This document shows positions 24,477 to 32,601 of a stretch of DNA of 64,000 nt, one piece after another; the first letter of the stretch is position 1, and each line of letters starts with the position of its first letter. The notes under the pieces are model-generated. The model was not told the origin of the DNA. It ran no database searches and saw only the letters and a list, made by a program, of their open reading frames with translations. Both the position numbers and the translations under genes were made by a program. This stretch comes from SCUD01 sp036824505 (lineage in GTDB: Bacteria; Pseudomonadota; Gammaproteobacteria; Steroidobacterales; Steroidobacteraceae): the NCBI GenBank assembly GCA_036824505.1, contig DAITAA010000017.1, positions 1-64,000 on the forward strand. Direction: 5' to 3'.

Positions 24477-25988
24477 ATGCCGAAGCTGCCAGGGAACCTA
24501 CTGACCTTCTGCGCCGCCGCATTGCTCGCAGCGAGCGCGATCAGCGCCGTCGCGGCACCCGCCGAAGAGCCCAAAGCCGAAGAGACGCAAGCCGAAGCGG
24601 CCAAGAGCGAGAAGCCCAAGAAACCGAGCCGCGAAGCCAGGCAGGCGCAGGCGATTCACGCGCAGGTTCTCCAGACCATGGGCGTGCACGATGACCTCGA
24701 ATTGCAGGAATACGTTCAGCGCGTCGGCGAGAAGGTCGCAAAGTTCAGCAGCCGCCCCGATCTCGACTGGAAGTTCACGATCGTCGACACCGACGATGTC
24801 AACGCCTTCGCGACCATGGGCGGCTATGTCTACATTTCCCGCGGCATCCTGCCCTACATGCAGAACGAGGCCCAGCTCGCCGCTGTGCTTGGCCACGAAG
24901 CCGCGCACATCGCCGCGCGTCATGCCCAGGCCAAGCAGAAGAAAACGGCGCTGGCGGGTATTGCAAGCGCGGCCACGGCGATTTTTACCGGCGTGCCCGC
25001 ACTCGCCGACCTGACGAACTTGGCGGGAGCCGCGATCATCAGCGGCTATGGCCGGGAGGCGGAACTCGAAGCCGACCGGCTCGGTGCGGAATACCTCGCC
25101 AAGGCAGGCTATGACCCCGAGGCGATGATCGAGATGCTCTCGTTGTTGAAGGACCAGGATACTTTCGAGCGTGAGCGCGCGCGTATCGAAAAGCGCGAGC
25201 CGCACATCTATCACGGCACATTCGCGACCCACCCAAGCAATGACATGCGCCTGCAACAGGCTGTCGCGGCCTCTGGCAGCCTGAAGAACAAGGCGACCGG
25301 CGAAATCTCCAATACCGAGGGATACCTGAAAGAGATCAACGGACTACCGGTCGGTTCCAGCCGGCGCCAGGGCATGGTGCGTGACAACCGTTTCTATCAC
25401 GCGGATTACCAGCTGACGATGGCTTTCCCGAAGGGTTGGCAGGTCGTGAACGAACCGCAGCAGATCCTGGCCATCGGCCCGAACAAGGAGCACGTGATGG
25501 AGCTCCGCGCCCAGGCGCCGCCGTCCGATATCACCGACCCGCGGGATTTCGCGATGCGCGGACTTGCCAACCGGCGCCTCGAACGCCCCGAAAGCCTCGA
25601 CATCAATGGCCTGCACGCCTGGACCGCCGTCGTGCACGGCGACGCGTCGCCCTACGGCCAGTCCACGAATGTCCGCTACATCATCATCTACTACAGCAAC
25701 CTGATGTGGATCTTCAAAGCCGCGAGCCGCTCGGGCGATGTCGTGCCCAGCGGCGATCCGTTCTTCCTCTCGACGGCGAATACTTTCCGCCGACTGCGCG
25801 CCAATGAGTTCCAGCTTGCCGAGCCGTATCGCCTGCACATCGTGCGCGCGGCCGAGGGCGATACATTCGAAGAACTCGCCAAGAGTTCCGCAATAAAGAA
25901 GTACCCGGTCCAGCAGCTGCGGCTGTTCAATGATCTCTATCCGGAAGGTGAACCGGTGCCGGGTAACTGGATCAAGATCGTCGAATAG
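24477..25988 (+). CDS. M48-family zinc metalloprotease, periplasmic
   Basis: A 503-residue secreted protein. Its signal peptide (residues 1-26, ending AVAAP) is followed by a Lys/Glu/Ala-rich linker (27-58). The M48 peptidase domain has HEAAH at 140-144 with a third zinc ligand expected in GREAELEADRLGAEYL. A C-terminal domain with HIVRAAEGDTFEELA resembles a LysM-like repeat that could bind peptidoglycan. It resembles periplasmic M48 quality-control proteases such as LoiP and BepA, but lacks the obvious TPR repeats of BepA. ATG is preceded by GGGAGG. Confidence 0.88.
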   Translation: MPKLPGNLLTFCAAALLAASAISAVAAPAEEPKAEETQAEAAKSEKPKKPSREARQAQAIHAQVLQTMGVHDDLELQEYVQRVGEKVAKFSSRPDLDWKFTIVDTDDVNAFATMGGYVYISRGILPYMQNEAQLAAVLGHEAAHIAARHAQAKQKKTALAGIASAATAIFTGVPALADLTNLAGAAIISGYGREAELEADRLGAEYLAKAGYDPEAMIEMLSLLKDQDTFERERARIEKREPHIYHGTFATHPSNDMRLQQAVAASGSLKNKATGEISNTEGYLKEINGLPVGSSRRQGMVRDNRFYHADYQLTMAFPKGWQVVNEPQQILAIGPNKEHVMELRAQAPPSDITDPRDFAMRGLANRRLERPESLDINGLHAWTAVVHGDASPYGQSTNVRYIIIYYSNLMWIFKAASRSGDVVPSGDPFFLSTANTFRRLRANEFQLAEPYRLHIVRAAEGDTFEELAKSSAIKKYPVQQLRLFNDLYPEGEPVPGNWIKIVE

Positions 25989-25994
25989 CGGCGG

Positions 25995-26594
25995 TTACCA
26001 GCCGGCCTCGCGCATCCGCGCGGCAAGACCCGTAAGCGCCTGGGCGCGATGACTCACGCGATTTTTCTCGGCTGCCGGCATCTCCGCCGCGGTGCGCGTG
26101 TCGCCAGCCACGACGAACAGCGGATCAAAGCCGAAGCCGCCCGTACCGCGCGGCTTGTGACCGATGCGGCCCTCCCACGCAGCTTCGGTGATGATCGGCA
26201 GGGGATCGTCGGCATGACGGACAAAGGTCATGGCGCAGCGAAAACGCGCACCACGCCGTGCGTCGGGAATTCCTGCAAGCTCCGCCAGCAGCAGTTCGTT
26301 GTTGTCGCGCGCACTGGCCGCGGCGCCGGCGTAACGCGCCGAATGCAGACCCGGGCGCCCGCCCAGCGCGTCGACTTCCAGACCGGAATCATCGGCAATG
26401 GCCGGGAGTCCGGTACGCGCAGCCGCGTTACGCGCCTTGATCAGCGCATTCGCAACGAAACTCGCACCGACCTCAGGGGGCGGCGTAATGCCGAATTCGC
26501 TTTGTGGGATGACTTCGAGGGCATGATCGCAAAGAATCGCGCGCATCTCGGCGAGCTTGCCGGCATTCCCGGTGGCTAGAACCACGCGTCGCAT
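25995..26594 (-). CDS. rdgB: Non-canonical purine NTP pyrophosphatase (RdgB/HAM1)
   Basis: A 199-residue Ham1-fold enzyme. The N-terminal substrate loop VVLATGNAGKLAEM, the metal site IADDSGLEVDALGGRPGLHSARYAG and the C-terminal GTGGFGFDPLF and SHRAQAL motifs are present. It hydrolyses ITP, dITP and XTP to monophosphates, protecting DNA from deaminated purines. The ATG at 26592-26594 leaves a 14-nt gap after rph; a longer start would overlap it. Confidence 0.95.
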   Translation of the reverse strand: MRRVVLATGNAGKLAEMRAILCDHALEVIPQSEFGITPPPEVGASFVANALIKARNAAARTGLPAIADDSGLEVDALGGRPGLHSARYAGAAASARDNNELLLAELAGIPDARRGARFRCAMTFVRHADDPLPIITEAAWEGRIGHKPRGTGGFGFDPLFVVAGDTRTAAEMPAAEKNRVSHRAQALTGLAARMREAGW

Positions 26595-26608
26595 CGCCTG
26601 CGTCCGCT

Positions 26609-27325
26609 TCAGCCGGACCGCGCCTCGTTCTGCAATTCGCAAAGCCTGCCGATGCCGCGGGCTGCCAGATCCAGCAATGCGTCGAGTTCGTCACGCCGGA
26701 ACGCGTGGCCTTCCGCCGTGCCCTGCACTTCGATGAAGCCACCGCCTGAATTCATCACGACATTCATGTCGGTTTCCGCTTCGGCGTCCTCGGCGTAATC
26801 GAGATCGAGCACCTTTTCGCCGGCCACGATGCCGACCGATACGGCCGCTATCTGGCCGTGCAGCGGATTGCGCTCCAGCTGGCCGCGGCTCTTCAGTGTA
26901 TCCACGGCATCTGCAAGCGCCACGTAGCCGCCCGTGATCGCCGCGGTCCGTGTGCCGCCGTCGGCCTGCAGGACGTCGCAATCGATCGTGATGGTGCGCT
27001 CACCGATGGCGCCGAGATCGATGCAGGCGCGCAGCGACCGGCCGATCAGGCGCTGGATCTCCTGCGTACGGCCGCCCTGCCGGCCACGCGCCGCCTCGCG
27101 CGCGGTTCGCGTATGGGTTGCGCGTGGCAGCATGCCGTATTCCGCGGTCAGCCAGCCGCGGCCGCTGTTGCGCAAGAATTGCGGTACCCCATTCTCGACG
27201 CTCGCCGTGCAAAGCACCCGTGTCGCGCCGAACTCGGCGAGTACCGAGCCCTCGGCGTGCGCGGTATAGCGGCGCGTGAATCGCACCGGCCGCAATTGAT
27301 CAGCCGCCCGCCCGCCTGCACGCAT
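26609..27325 (-). CDS. rph: Ribonuclease PH
   Basis: A 238-residue phosphorolytic 3'-5' exoribonuclease that trims tRNA 3' ends. It has the RNase PH motifs GSVLAEFGATRVLCTASVENGVP, RQGGRTQEIQRLIGRSLRA and DCDVLQADGGTRTAAITGGYVAL. Same strand as rdgB and the PP2C phosphatase, and the three probably form one operon. rph-rdgB adjacency is common in proteobacteria. Confidence 0.97.
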   Translation of the reverse strand: MRAGGRAADQLRPVRFTRRYTAHAEGSVLAEFGATRVLCTASVENGVPQFLRNSGRGWLTAEYGMLPRATHTRTAREAARGRQGGRTQEIQRLIGRSLRACIDLGAIGERTITIDCDVLQADGGTRTAAITGGYVALADAVDTLKSRGQLERNPLHGQIAAVSVGIVAGEKVLDLDYAEDAEAETDMNVVMNSGGGFIEVQGTAEGHAFRRDELDALLDLAARGIGRLCELQNEARSG

Positions 27326-27343
27326 TCCTGCCCCCCAATTCCG

Positions 27344-28087
27344 TCAGTTGTGCCAGCAGAGGCCGGCCGCCGAAACATTGTCACTGTGCGGAGCCGATGT
27401 GGCCACCGCATGCTCCGCGAGTGCCTTCAGCGAATCAGCGCAGCTGCCATTGCCCGGCCGCCAGAACCCGGCGATTTCGCTGTCCTTCAGATTGGCCCAT
27501 AAACCATCGGTGCAGACCAGCAGCACATCTCCGTCCATCAGCGGCTGGCGTTTCGATATCGACATTTCGGGCAGCACCGGTTCGCCGCCCAGGCAACATT
27601 CAACGTAATTGCGCATCGGGTGGCCGGGGATTTCCTCCTCGCGGATCGTGCCCTCGCGCAGCAGTTGTTCCACATGGCTATGGTCACGCGTCCGGGCAAG
27701 CACGGTGCCGCCGCGCAGGTGATAAACGCGGCTGTCGCCGACATGTGCCCAGTAGGCTTCGCCGCGCTGCACCAGGCAGATGGCACAGGTGGCCCGGGGC
27801 CGCAGGTCCATCGCCAGTTTGACGCCGATCGTGACGATCGCCGAGTGCGCTCGGCCCAATGCCAGATGCAGGAATCCGAGCGGATCGAACAGCGGCTTTG
27901 GCAGGTTGTTGAACATGTCCTGGACGATCCGGCAGCCGGCTTCCGCGGCGCGCGCGCCATGGGCGTGACCGCCCATGCCATCCATTGCAATGAGCAGTGC
28001 CGAACCATTGCCAGCCGCGACTGCGGCGCGATCCTGGTTTTCCTCGCGATCGCCGACGAGGCTGATGTCCGCGAACTCGAACTGCAC
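27344..28087 (-). CDS. PP2C-family serine/threonine protein phosphatase
   Basis: A 247-residue stand-alone PP2C catalytic domain. Motifs in order: REENQDR (metal Asp19), DGMGGH (36-41), VGDSRVYHLRGG, TDGLW and the C-terminal SDNVSA. These supply the binuclear metal centre. It is cytosolic, with no signal peptide. No partner serine/threonine kinase is encoded in the window, so its substrate is unknown. It precedes rph by 18 nt and is divergent from yicC. Confidence 0.92.
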   Translation of the reverse strand: MQFEFADISLVGDREENQDRAAVAAGNGSALLIAMDGMGGHAHGARAAEAGCRIVQDMFNNLPKPLFDPLGFLHLALGRAHSAIVTIGVKLAMDLRPRATCAICLVQRGEAYWAHVGDSRVYHLRGGTVLARTRDHSHVEQLLREGTIREEEIPGHPMRNYVECCLGGEPVLPEMSISKRQPLMDGDVLLVCTDGLWANLKDSEIAGFWRPGNGSCADSLKALAEHAVATSAPHSDNVSAAGLCWHN

Positions 28088-28182
28088 GCGCCCCCCCCGA
28101 AATCTGCCATGCCGGCCCGTCTGCTAAACTGCAGCGCAGCTTACAACACCGGCTCGCGGCCGGCCCCGGGGATACAAGACAG

Positions 28183-29049
28183 ATGTTAAGAAGCATGACT
28201 GGCTTCGCCCGCTGTGAGCGGACGATGACGCTGGGCGTGCTGGCCTGGGAGCTTCGGGGCGTCAATCACCGCTATCTCGAGGTCGGCATGCGCCTTCCCG
28301 AGGAATTGCGCGGCGTCGAAGCGGAATTCCGCCAGGCGATCGCAGCAGTCGCGCGCCGCGGCAAGGTCGATGCAACGCTTTACCTGCGCCAGGCCAGCCC
28401 CGGCCTGCGGGAATTCGAACTGGATGACAGGCTGCTCGACCGCCTGGTCGAGAATGCGCTGCTCATACAGCGCCGGCTCGGCACTGCCGGCCATATCGAT
28501 GCCGTCGACCTGCTGCGCTGGCCCGGTGTGATCCGCGAGCCGGAGCGCGATACGGCACCGCTCGTCGCGACGGCTCGCGAGCTCCTCGCCGAGACCTTGA
28601 TGAGCTTCCAGGCGTCGCGTGAGAACGAGGGCGAACGTATCGCGGAGATGCTCGAAATCCGCGCCCGGGGCGTGCAGAGGATTTCAAAGCAGGTTGCCGC
28701 CAGGCTGCCCGAAGTGCATGCGCGCATTCACGCGCGGCTGAAGGAACGCCTCATCGCGTTGACAGCGGAGGCCAGCCCCGAGCGGCTCGAACAGGAAATT
28801 GCGATCCTGGTCCAGAAGATGGACGTTTCCGAGGAACTGGACCGCCTGCAAAGCCACGTGGAGGAAATGACCCAGACATTGGCCGCCGGAGAGGCGGTCG
28901 GCCGCAAGCTCGATTTCCTGATGCAGGAATTCAACCGCGAGGCCAATACGCTGTCGTCAAAATCCCAGGACGTCGAGACGACGCGCTCAGCCGTGGAACT
29001 CAAGGTCCTGATCGAGCAGATGCGCGAGCAGATCCAGAACGTCGAGTGA
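28183..29049 (+). CDS. yicC: YicC-family endoribonuclease
   Basis: A 288-residue protein starting MLRSMTGFAR, the hallmark N-terminus of the YicC/YloC family. It ends with the highly conserved C-terminal region GRKLDFLMQEFNREANTLSSKSQD and VELKVLIEQMREQIQNVE (DUF1732). Members are endoribonucleases reported to destabilise small RNAs. A candidate -10 box TAAACT lies at 28125-28130. gmk, often adjacent in other genomes, is 4.5 kb downstream here. Confidence 0.95.
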   Translation: MLRSMTGFARCERTMTLGVLAWELRGVNHRYLEVGMRLPEELRGVEAEFRQAIAAVARRGKVDATLYLRQASPGLREFELDDRLLDRLVENALLIQRRLGTAGHIDAVDLLRWPGVIREPERDTAPLVATARELLAETLMSFQASRENEGERIAEMLEIRARGVQRISKQVAARLPEVHARIHARLKERLIALTAEASPERLEQEIAILVQKMDVSEELDRLQSHVEEMTQTLAAGEAVGRKLDFLMQEFNREANTLSSKSQDVETTRSAVELKVLIEQMREQIQNVE

Positions 29050-29244
29050 CGTTGCGGCAAAGGACGTCCAGCCCCCGGCAGGCGGGGCTAACAGCCACCA
29101 CCTTTCTTGCGGTTACTACGTATTGCCAATGGGTGCGCCTGTCTGGCTCCATTAGGGCGAATCCTAGGACGTGAAGGTCCGCCGGAGGCGGATATAGTCG
29201 TTCGCCGGCGCGCCGTTCCCAATATCTTGGGGAGGGACCGAGCA
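29050..29244. other. Intergenic region upstream of the cytochrome/phosphoesterase operon
   Basis: 195 nt without a credible gene. A 6-bp hairpin TCCGCC/GGCGGA (29178-29192) is directly followed by TATAGT (29193-29198), a candidate -10 box, but there is no recognisable -35 box. GGGGAGGG (from about 29229) is the ribosome binding site of the next gene. Confidence 0.4.
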
Positions 29245-30459
29245 ATGACAGGTCGTTACGCGTCGATGTGCGCGGTGTTGGCCGGCGCAGTCCTGCCCGC
29301 CGCACTTGCGCTGGCGGAGCCGCTTGGTTTGCCACCAGTGCCGGTTCCAGCAGCCAATCCCATGACGCCGGAGAAGATCGCCCTCGGCAGTCGGTTATTC
29401 AACGACAAGCGATTCAGCTCAACCGGGCAGGTGAGCTGTGCCACCTGCCATGATCCTGACAAGGCGTTCACCGACAGCCCCCGCAGCACGTCCGAGGGCA
29501 TCAACAAGCTCACGGGCACGCGCAATGCGCCGACAATCGTCAACGCCGCCTATTTCGCGCATCAGTTCTGGGACGGCCGCTCGCCGGATCTCGAAGACCA
29601 GTCGCAGCATCCGTTCATGAACCCGGTCGAAATGGGGCTGCCAGATCACGAGCCCATCCTTAAGATCGTCCGCTCGGACCCCGAATACGCTGTGTCGTTC
29701 CGTCATGTGTTTGGGGTGGGACCAGACGCCATCACAATGCGGCACGTACAGTTGGCGATCGCGACCTTCGAGCGCACGATCGTCGCAGGCGATTCACCCT
29801 TCGACAAGTACTACTTCGGCGGCGACAAGAGCGCCATGAGTGATGAGGCGGTGCGCGGCTTCCAGGTGTTCCTCGGTGACGGGCGTTGTGTCTCTTGCCA
29901 CACCATCGAGCAGGACCACGCGCTCTTCACGGACAACCGTTTCCACAACATCGGCGTAGGCATCAATCGCATCCAGGACAAAGTGCCGGAGATTGCGCCA
30001 AGGTTCATCGAGGCGAAGACCAAGGGAATTGACGTGGACAAGGCGGTGCTATCGGATCCTTCAACCTCCGAGCTGGGGCGCTTTGCGATCACGGAAGGCC
30101 TAGACGAGCTCGGCGCGTTCAAGACACCGACGCTACGCAACGTCGCAGTCACCGCACCGTTCATGCACGACGGCAGCCTGAAATCGCTGCGCGACGTAAT
30201 CGTGCACTACAACAACGGTGGCGTGACGAACAAGGGTGAGCACGTCAACGACTTCCTGAGCGGCGGTATCCGGCCGCTGAATCTCACGGAAGACCAGATC
30301 TCTGATCTCGTAGCGTTCATGGAGGCACTCACGAGCCCGCAATTTTCCAAGCCGCCATTGACCGCGGGCAAGTTTGGACCCCCGGCGTCCAACGTCAAGT
30401 CGCAAGCACCGGATGCTACGGCCAGCAGAATGATTGCATCGGCAGGAGGCACGCCATGA
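29245..30459 (+). CDS. Di-haem cytochrome c peroxidase-like protein (CcpA/MauG family)
   Basis: 404 residues with a signal peptide (about 1-24, ending ALAEP). Two haem-binding motifs are visible: CATCH at 65-69 and CVSCH at 215-219. Other family motifs are FWDGRSPDLEDQ, HPFMNPVEMG and the conserved FKTPTLRNVAVTAPFMHDGSL, whose Met is the usual axial ligand of the C-terminal haem. Family members reduce H2O2 in the periplasm or, in MauG, oxidise protein residues; which applies here cannot be told. Its stop overlaps the phosphoesterase ATG (ATGA). It starts at 29245 behind GGGGAGGG. Confidence 0.92.
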   Translation: MTGRYASMCAVLAGAVLPAALALAEPLGLPPVPVPAANPMTPEKIALGSRLFNDKRFSSTGQVSCATCHDPDKAFTDSPRSTSEGINKLTGTRNAPTIVNAAYFAHQFWDGRSPDLEDQSQHPFMNPVEMGLPDHEPILKIVRSDPEYAVSFRHVFGVGPDAITMRHVQLAIATFERTIVAGDSPFDKYYFGGDKSAMSDEAVRGFQVFLGDGRCVSCHTIEQDHALFTDNRFHNIGVGINRIQDKVPEIAPRFIEAKTKGIDVDKAVLSDPSTSELGRFAITEGLDELGAFKTPTLRNVAVTAPFMHDGSLKSLRDVIVHYNNGGVTNKGEHVNDFLSGGIRPLNLTEDQISDLVAFMEALTSPQFSKPPLTAGKFGPPASNVKSQAPDATASRMIASAGGTP

Positions 30460-31529
30460 ACAAGTCGTATTCCAGACGTCGCCTCCTGCAGACGGCGGGC
30501 TCCATGGCTGCCGTTAGCGTATTACCACTCACCTGGGTCGAGCTGGCATTCGCCAAATCTGAGCAGAACTTCACTTTTGCCTACATTTCGGATTCGCACA
30601 TCCAGCACATCAAAGGCAGCCAGTTCGTAAACAACTGGGACCGCGGGCTGATTCGCTCGGTGGCCGAGACCAACCTGATCTCACCGCAGCCCGACTTCGT
30701 CATGTTCGGCGGCGACCTCGCGCAGCTCGGCACCAGGGCCGAACTGGACCATGGCGCCGAAATGTTGAGCAGGTTGCACGGCAAACAGCGCTACGTGATG
30801 GGCGAGCATGACTACTACCTCGATCTCGGCGAATATTGGAGCAAGCTCTTCGGCCCTCAGTACTACAGCTTCAACCACAAGGGCGTGCACTTCATCGTAC
30901 TGAACAGCGTCCTCACCACCGACGAGTGGACGTACAAGCGCTGGCCAACCGCCGAGCAGCGCATGCTCGAGATGGCTGGTCTCGACAACCCTAACGGATC
31001 GCCGTTCATGGTGGGCGAAAAGCAGCGAGCATGGCTCGCCGATGACCTCGCCGGGATCTCGAAGGACACCCCCATCGTGGTGTTCTCGCACTCGCCGCTC
31101 CAGAAGATCTACAAGGGCTGGAATTTCTGGACTGACGACGCCGAGCAGGTGCAGGCGTTGCTGCAGCCGTTCTCGAAGGTCAACGTAATCTACGGGCACG
31201 TACACCAGATCCAGTACAACCAGATCGGCAACATTAGTTTCAACTCGGTGATGGCGACGGCTTGGCCGTGGCCGTATCCACAGGGTTACGCGCAGGCCCA
31301 GAGCATGCTGCCGAAGCTCACCATCCCGATGAATCGCGCGGACCCATTCTTCGAGCGCGACGCCACCGGCTGGCAGTTGGTCGATGTCAACACGGGCCGC
31401 GTGGATCTCAACTACAACCTGTACAGCAACCGTTCGCGCACCGTGGCGTTCGACCCGAAGCTCGGGCACCCGGCCGACAAGCAGTTCCAAGGCGAAGCAG
31501 TCCTCGCACCCAATCAAGTCCACTATTGA
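30456..31529 (+). CDS. Tat-exported calcineurin-like metallophosphoesterase
   Basis: 357 residues. The N-terminus MNKSYSRRRLLQTAGSMA is a twin-arginine signal, so the protein folds and loads metal in the cytoplasm before export. Metallophosphoesterase motifs are D46-S-H48, G86-D87, G116-E-H-D119, H212 (FSHSP) and G247-H248-V-H250. In the third motif the usual metal-ligand Asn of GNH[DE] is replaced by Glu117. The substrate is unknown. It is sandwiched between two c-type cytochrome genes, overlapping the first by 4 nt and followed by the second after 17 nt. Confidence 0.9.
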   Translation: MNKSYSRRRLLQTAGSMAAVSVLPLTWVELAFAKSEQNFTFAYISDSHIQHIKGSQFVNNWDRGLIRSVAETNLISPQPDFVMFGGDLAQLGTRAELDHGAEMLSRLHGKQRYVMGEHDYYLDLGEYWSKLFGPQYYSFNHKGVHFIVLNSVLTTDEWTYKRWPTAEQRMLEMAGLDNPNGSPFMVGEKQRAWLADDLAGISKDTPIVVFSHSPLQKIYKGWNFWTDDAEQVQALLQPFSKVNVIYGHVHQIQYNQIGNISFNSVMATAWPWPYPQGYAQAQSMLPKLTIPMNRADPFFERDATGWQLVDVNTGRVDLNYNLYSNRSRTVAFDPKLGHPADKQFQGEAVLAPNQVHY

Positions 31530-31546
31530 GCCGGGGAGAAATCAAC

Positions 31547-31963
31547 ATGAAGAAAGCAATCATCGGTTCCGGCCTAGCCGCGCTCGCGGGGCTCTCGCTG
31601 TCGCTCGGCCCGGCACCGGCCCGCGCCGACGAGTTCACCAAACAGGACGTCGAGCGCTGGACCGCGCAGTTCATGCAGGTCGTGGCTCAGGGCCGCGCAC
31701 TATGGACGGATGGGAAACTCGGCACAAACGGCGTGGCATGCGCGCAGTGCCATCCGAATGCCGCCAATACACACCCAGAAACGTATCCGAAGTTCCAGAA
31801 GCAGATCGGCAGGGTCATCACGTTGCCCGAGATGATTAACTGGTGCCTGCGGAATCCACTCGAGGGACAACCGCTTGGCCTCGACGATCCGAAGATGACG
31901 GCGATGGTGGCGTATGTCACCTACGAACGCCGCGGCGTGAAGCTCGCGCCTGGACAACACTAG
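31547..31963 (+). CDS. Mono-haem c-type cytochrome, periplasmic
   Basis: 138 residues with a signal peptide (1-27, ending ARADE). One haem motif CAQCH lies at 65-69. Possible distal ligands are Met96, Cys100, Met117 and Met120. The stretch MINWCLRNPLEGQPLGLDDPKMTAM is reminiscent of haem domains in SoxA/TsdA-type sulfur cytochromes, but the match is too short to name it. A strong GGGGAG lies upstream. It is the last gene of the three-gene operon and may be the electron carrier for the di-haem protein. Confidence 0.85.
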   Translation: MKKAIIGSGLAALAGLSLSLGPAPARADEFTKQDVERWTAQFMQVVAQGRALWTDGKLGTNGVACAQCHPNAANTHPETYPKFQKQIGRVITLPEMINWCLRNPLEGQPLGLDDPKMTAMVAYVTYERRGVKLAPGQH

Positions 31964-32025
31964 GTTTATTTCAGGCATGCGCTGACTATCCCGCCCTGAG
32001 TGCAAGGGCATGCCGGGTCGGGGAC

Positions 32026-32211
32026 TCATGCCTCGATACGCTTGGCGATGACGACCACCTCGGGCAGGGTCACTGCCGCGGATGAGCTCAGGATGTCGCG
32101 CTCGTAGATGACCTTCTGGTCAAGCGCCAGGCCATTGCTCACGACTCCGGCAAGGGTCGCCACCAGCACCGCCGCCAGGCTTGTGTTCCGAATCGTTGAA
32201 TAACCGCTCAT
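32026..32211 (-). CDS. Small secreted protein, unknown function
   Basis: 61 residues starting at 32211, supported by AGGAGAAAGAC directly upstream. The N-terminus (MSGYSTIRNTSLAAVLVATLAGVVSNGLALD) is a clear signal peptide. The mature part is only about 30 residues and ends LPEVVVIAKRIEA, a tail recalling the VVVTAKR-type ends of small exported proteobacterial proteins. It lies 44 nt behind the next small gene in the same direction, convergent with the cytochrome operon. No function can be assigned. Confidence 0.7.
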   Translation of the reverse strand: MSGYSTIRNTSLAAVLVATLAGVVSNGLALDQKVIYERDILSSSAAVTLPEVVVIAKRIEA

Positions 32212-32255
32212 GTCTTTCTCCTGTGTTTCCGTTTGTGAGTGGGCCAAATGCCCTG

Positions 32256-32471
32256 TCAGTGTTCGATCGAGACTTTGGACGCCGGGCGCGTAGCCAACAA
32301 ACGCAATATCTGATGCCGGCTTAAGGGAATCTTTCGTTCCACCGGGGCCGTAACCACCTGCAGTTCCGGCCTCGGGTTGAAGCCGCCGCCCGCGATCAGG
32401 TCTGCCTGACGCCGGCTTCCCTCGGCCATCAGGTCCAGGAAAGTCAGAAGACCCTGCAAATGCCCTTTCAT
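32256..32471 (-). CDS. Small protein of unknown function
   Basis: 71 residues starting at 32471 behind an excellent AAGGAG at a spacing of about 7 nt. The sequence MKGHLQGLLTFLDLMAEGSRRQADLIAGGG is amphipathic. The C-terminus KIPLSRHQILRLLATRPASKVSIEH is basic. No signal peptide, metal site or known family is recognised. The last 81 nt are repeated in the leader of the divergent LysR gene. It probably forms a two-gene unit with the secreted peptide gene downstream. Confidence 0.65.
   Translation of the reverse strand: MKGHLQGLLTFLDLMAEGSRRQADLIAGGGFNPRPELQVVTAPVERKIPLSRHQILRLLATRPASKVSIEH
32260..32340. repeat. Direct repeat, copy A
   Basis: Ungapped direct repeat with 32521-32601 at an offset of exactly 261 nt; by hand count 58 of 81 positions match. 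The best-kept blocks are TGTTCGA, AGACTTTG, AACAAACGCA and TTAAGGGAA. This copy lies in the 3' end of the 71-aa gene. Confidence 0.7.
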
Positions 32472-32520
32472 GACCGTTCTCCTTGGTTCGGGCGGAGCGG
32501 GCACCGCGCCCTTCCGTCCC

Positions 32521-32601
32521 TGTTCGAGCTAGACTTTGCAGCCAAGGCGTTTTACGAACAAACGCATTAACTCAAGCTCGGTTAAGGGAAACTTTTGGTC
32601 G
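32521..32601. repeat. Direct repeat, copy B (leader of the LysR gene)
   Basis: The same 81-nt unit, ending at the LysR start codon; its TTAAGGGAA block provides that gene's ribosome binding site. On the minus strand it would encode KFPLTELELMRLFVKRLGCKV and a stop, resembling the end of the 71-aa protein, but no start codon for such a gene is nearby. Confidence 0.7.
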
